NCBI GenBank assembly: GCA_016212745.1
Contig: JACRDX010000040.1
Span: 1-5,592, forward strand
Source of the DNA: Candidatus Falkowiibacteriota bacterium
GTDB taxonomy: Bacteria; Patescibacteriota; Patescibacteriia; UBA11705; JACRDX01
DNA: 5,592 nucleotides
Reading direction: 5' to 3'
In this document: positions 4,832 through 5,592 of the stretch, piece after piece
Layout: each line of letters begins with the position of its first letter
How positions within the stretch are numbered: the first letter of the stretch is position 1
Notes under the pieces: generated by a model
The model's database searches: none
The model's input: the letters and a program-made list of their open reading frames with translations, nothing else
Told to the model about the DNA's origin: nothing
Translations under genes and position numbers: made by a program

Positions 4832-5592
4832 ATGCCAAGATTTGAAGCTGCGAGAAAAATTGAACCCTCCTTCGCCGAGGCTTCCGCCTCCGTTGAAACT
4901 TCGGCGGACAAGTCGGAGGGCAAGCCAGCCGAGCAACCTAAGGCAGTTCTTACGGCTGATGGATGGATTCGCTCTAATGACGTTGAATTTAAAAAGGACA
5001 AACAAGGTCGCTGGAGAGAGCGCGCGGCATTTGTGAACGCGCCAGGTGTTTACGCTAATAAAGAACGTATTGCAACCTTGAAAATGGAAAATGTTGCCAA
5101 TGAACTTGGCGCGAAATTTGAAGTCAAAGAAAAACCCATAAAAGAAGCACAAATTTTAACGCCAGAGCAAGAAAAACGTTTGCGTAAAAAACCAATAGAA
5201 GCTGAAATAATTGAACAAGCGCCGATAATTCCTTTTCCGCCGCCATTGCCAAAACAACCAGATGTCAAAATTGAAGATTTGTTGAAAGACATAAAAGAAC
5301 AAACAGCGCCAGAAAGAGCAAAAGAAGAAAAGCGCGCGAAAATGACTCCAACTAAACGCGCAGTTGCTGATGTTGTCGAAATTACCGCAGAAGATGTTGC
5401 CGCAGAACATGCGCTTGCCGACAAAGAAATCGCTGGCAAAAAGGCCGCGAAAGAATTTGAATTCCTTGGTGAGCGGCCGACAAAAGAACAACGCGCAGCA
5501 GCCGCTGGGAAAGACCGCAAGCGCGCAGAATCAACAAAACAGCGGGAAAAAGAAGTTTCAAAAAAACTATTTGAAGAATTCGCAATGCTCCA
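4832..5592 (+). CDS. Charged coiled-coil-rich protein of unknown function (C-terminus cut by window edge)
   Basis: An ATG at 4832 opens a frame with no stop for 253 codons to the window edge, behind a good promoter. It begins MPRFEAARKIEPSFAEASAS. Residues 11-31 derive from an inserted DNA repeat. A compact segment follows at about 40-95 (VLTADGWIRSNDVEFKKDKQ, then RWRERAAFVNAPGVYANKER), which may be a small folded domain. A proline-rich linker sits at about 131-145 (APIIPFPPPLPKQP). The rest is dominated by Glu, Lys, Ala and Arg and is likely helical or coiled coil (for example AAKEFEFLGERPTKEQRAAA). There is no signal peptide, membrane segment or catalytic motif that I can see. Minus-strand frames opposite it are hydrophobic, Ser/Phe/Cys-rich shadows. 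A structural or nucleic-acid-associated role fits the charge but is a guess. Confidence 0.8.
   Translation, partial: MPRFEAARKIEPSFAEASASVETSADKSEGKPAEQPKAVLTADGWIRSNDVEFKKDKQGRWRERAAFVNAPGVYANKERIATLKMENVANELGAKFEVKEKPIKEAQILTPEQEKRLRKKPIEAEIIEQAPIIPFPPPLPKQPDVKIEDLLKDIKEQTAPERAKEEKRAKMTPTKRAVADVVEITAEDVAAEHALADKEIAGKKAAKEFEFLGERPTKEQRAAAAGKDRKRAESTKQREKEVSKKLFEEFAML
4865..4920. repeat. GC-rich inverted repeat inserted in frame in the right-hand gene
   Basis: CCCTCC (4865-4870) pairs with GGAGGG (4915-4920), and TTCGCCGA (4871-4878) with TCGGCGGA (4901-4908) at 7 of 8 positions. The six bases CAAGTC are bulged on the right side. It is much richer in GC than its flanks. It resembles a 'TTCGCCGAGGC...CGGCGGACAAG' repeat that I recall from Patescibacteria. 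It keeps the frame open and encodes PSFAEASASVETSADKSEG. Confidence 0.7.

Noticed and set aside
4784..5585. Several minus-strand frames of 67-156 codons opposite the right-hand gene
   Set aside because: They are Phe/Ser/Cys-rich mirror images of a Glu/Lys/Ala-rich coding strand, with no family resemblance.

Overview
The window looks like a fragment of a Candidate Phyla Radiation (Patescibacteria, probably Parcubacteria-like) chromosome. This is an inference from four things: compact gene content; a small sigma-70-type factor followed by a DUF5667-type membrane protein; start codons with essentially no Shine-Dalgarno sequence behind consensus TTGACA/TATAAT promoters; and interspersed AT-rich 'TTAGAAATTGG' tracts plus a 'TTCGCCGAGGC...TCGGCGGACAAG' repeat, which I associate with such genomes. 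No rRNA, CRISPR array or insertion sequence is visible.

Layout. Positions 1-1074 (minus) hold a sigma factor and, 3 bases downstream, a single-pass membrane protein that runs off the left edge; together they look like a sigma/anti-sigma-type signalling pair. Positions 1075-1463 are a 389-base divergent intergenic region. It contains AT-rich repeats, an imperfect palindrome, a long hairpin element, a promoter and a perfect 28-bp palindrome just before a small HTH regulator gene (1464-1805, plus). That gene converges on, and overlaps by 41 bases, a GT4-type glycosyltransferase gene (1765-2880, minus). Positions 2881-3017 hold two back-to-back promoters with nearly identical -10 regions. One drives the glycosyltransferase. 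The other drives a short structured RNA (about 3008-3146) with a tRNA-like closing stem and T-arm and a strong terminator. The RNA lies antisense to the 3' end of thiI (3076-4263, minus), which encodes the tRNA 4-thiouridine synthase without a rhodanese domain. Upstream of thiI are a second diverged copy of the hairpin element (4271-4379) and a 103-residue conserved-looking unknown (4385-4696, minus). From 4832 to the right edge a plus-strand gene stays open for 253 codons without a stop. It encodes a charged protein with a repeat-derived segment near its N-terminus.

The observations most worth following are: (a) paired palindromes sharing a TAGACTAGTCT core beside a small HTH gene, suggesting autoregulation; (b) a two-copy long-hairpin family with at least one compensatory base-pair change; (c) the unidentified tRNA-like RNA whose terminator lies inside the thiI coding frame. 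No complete defence or metabolic system could be recognised.
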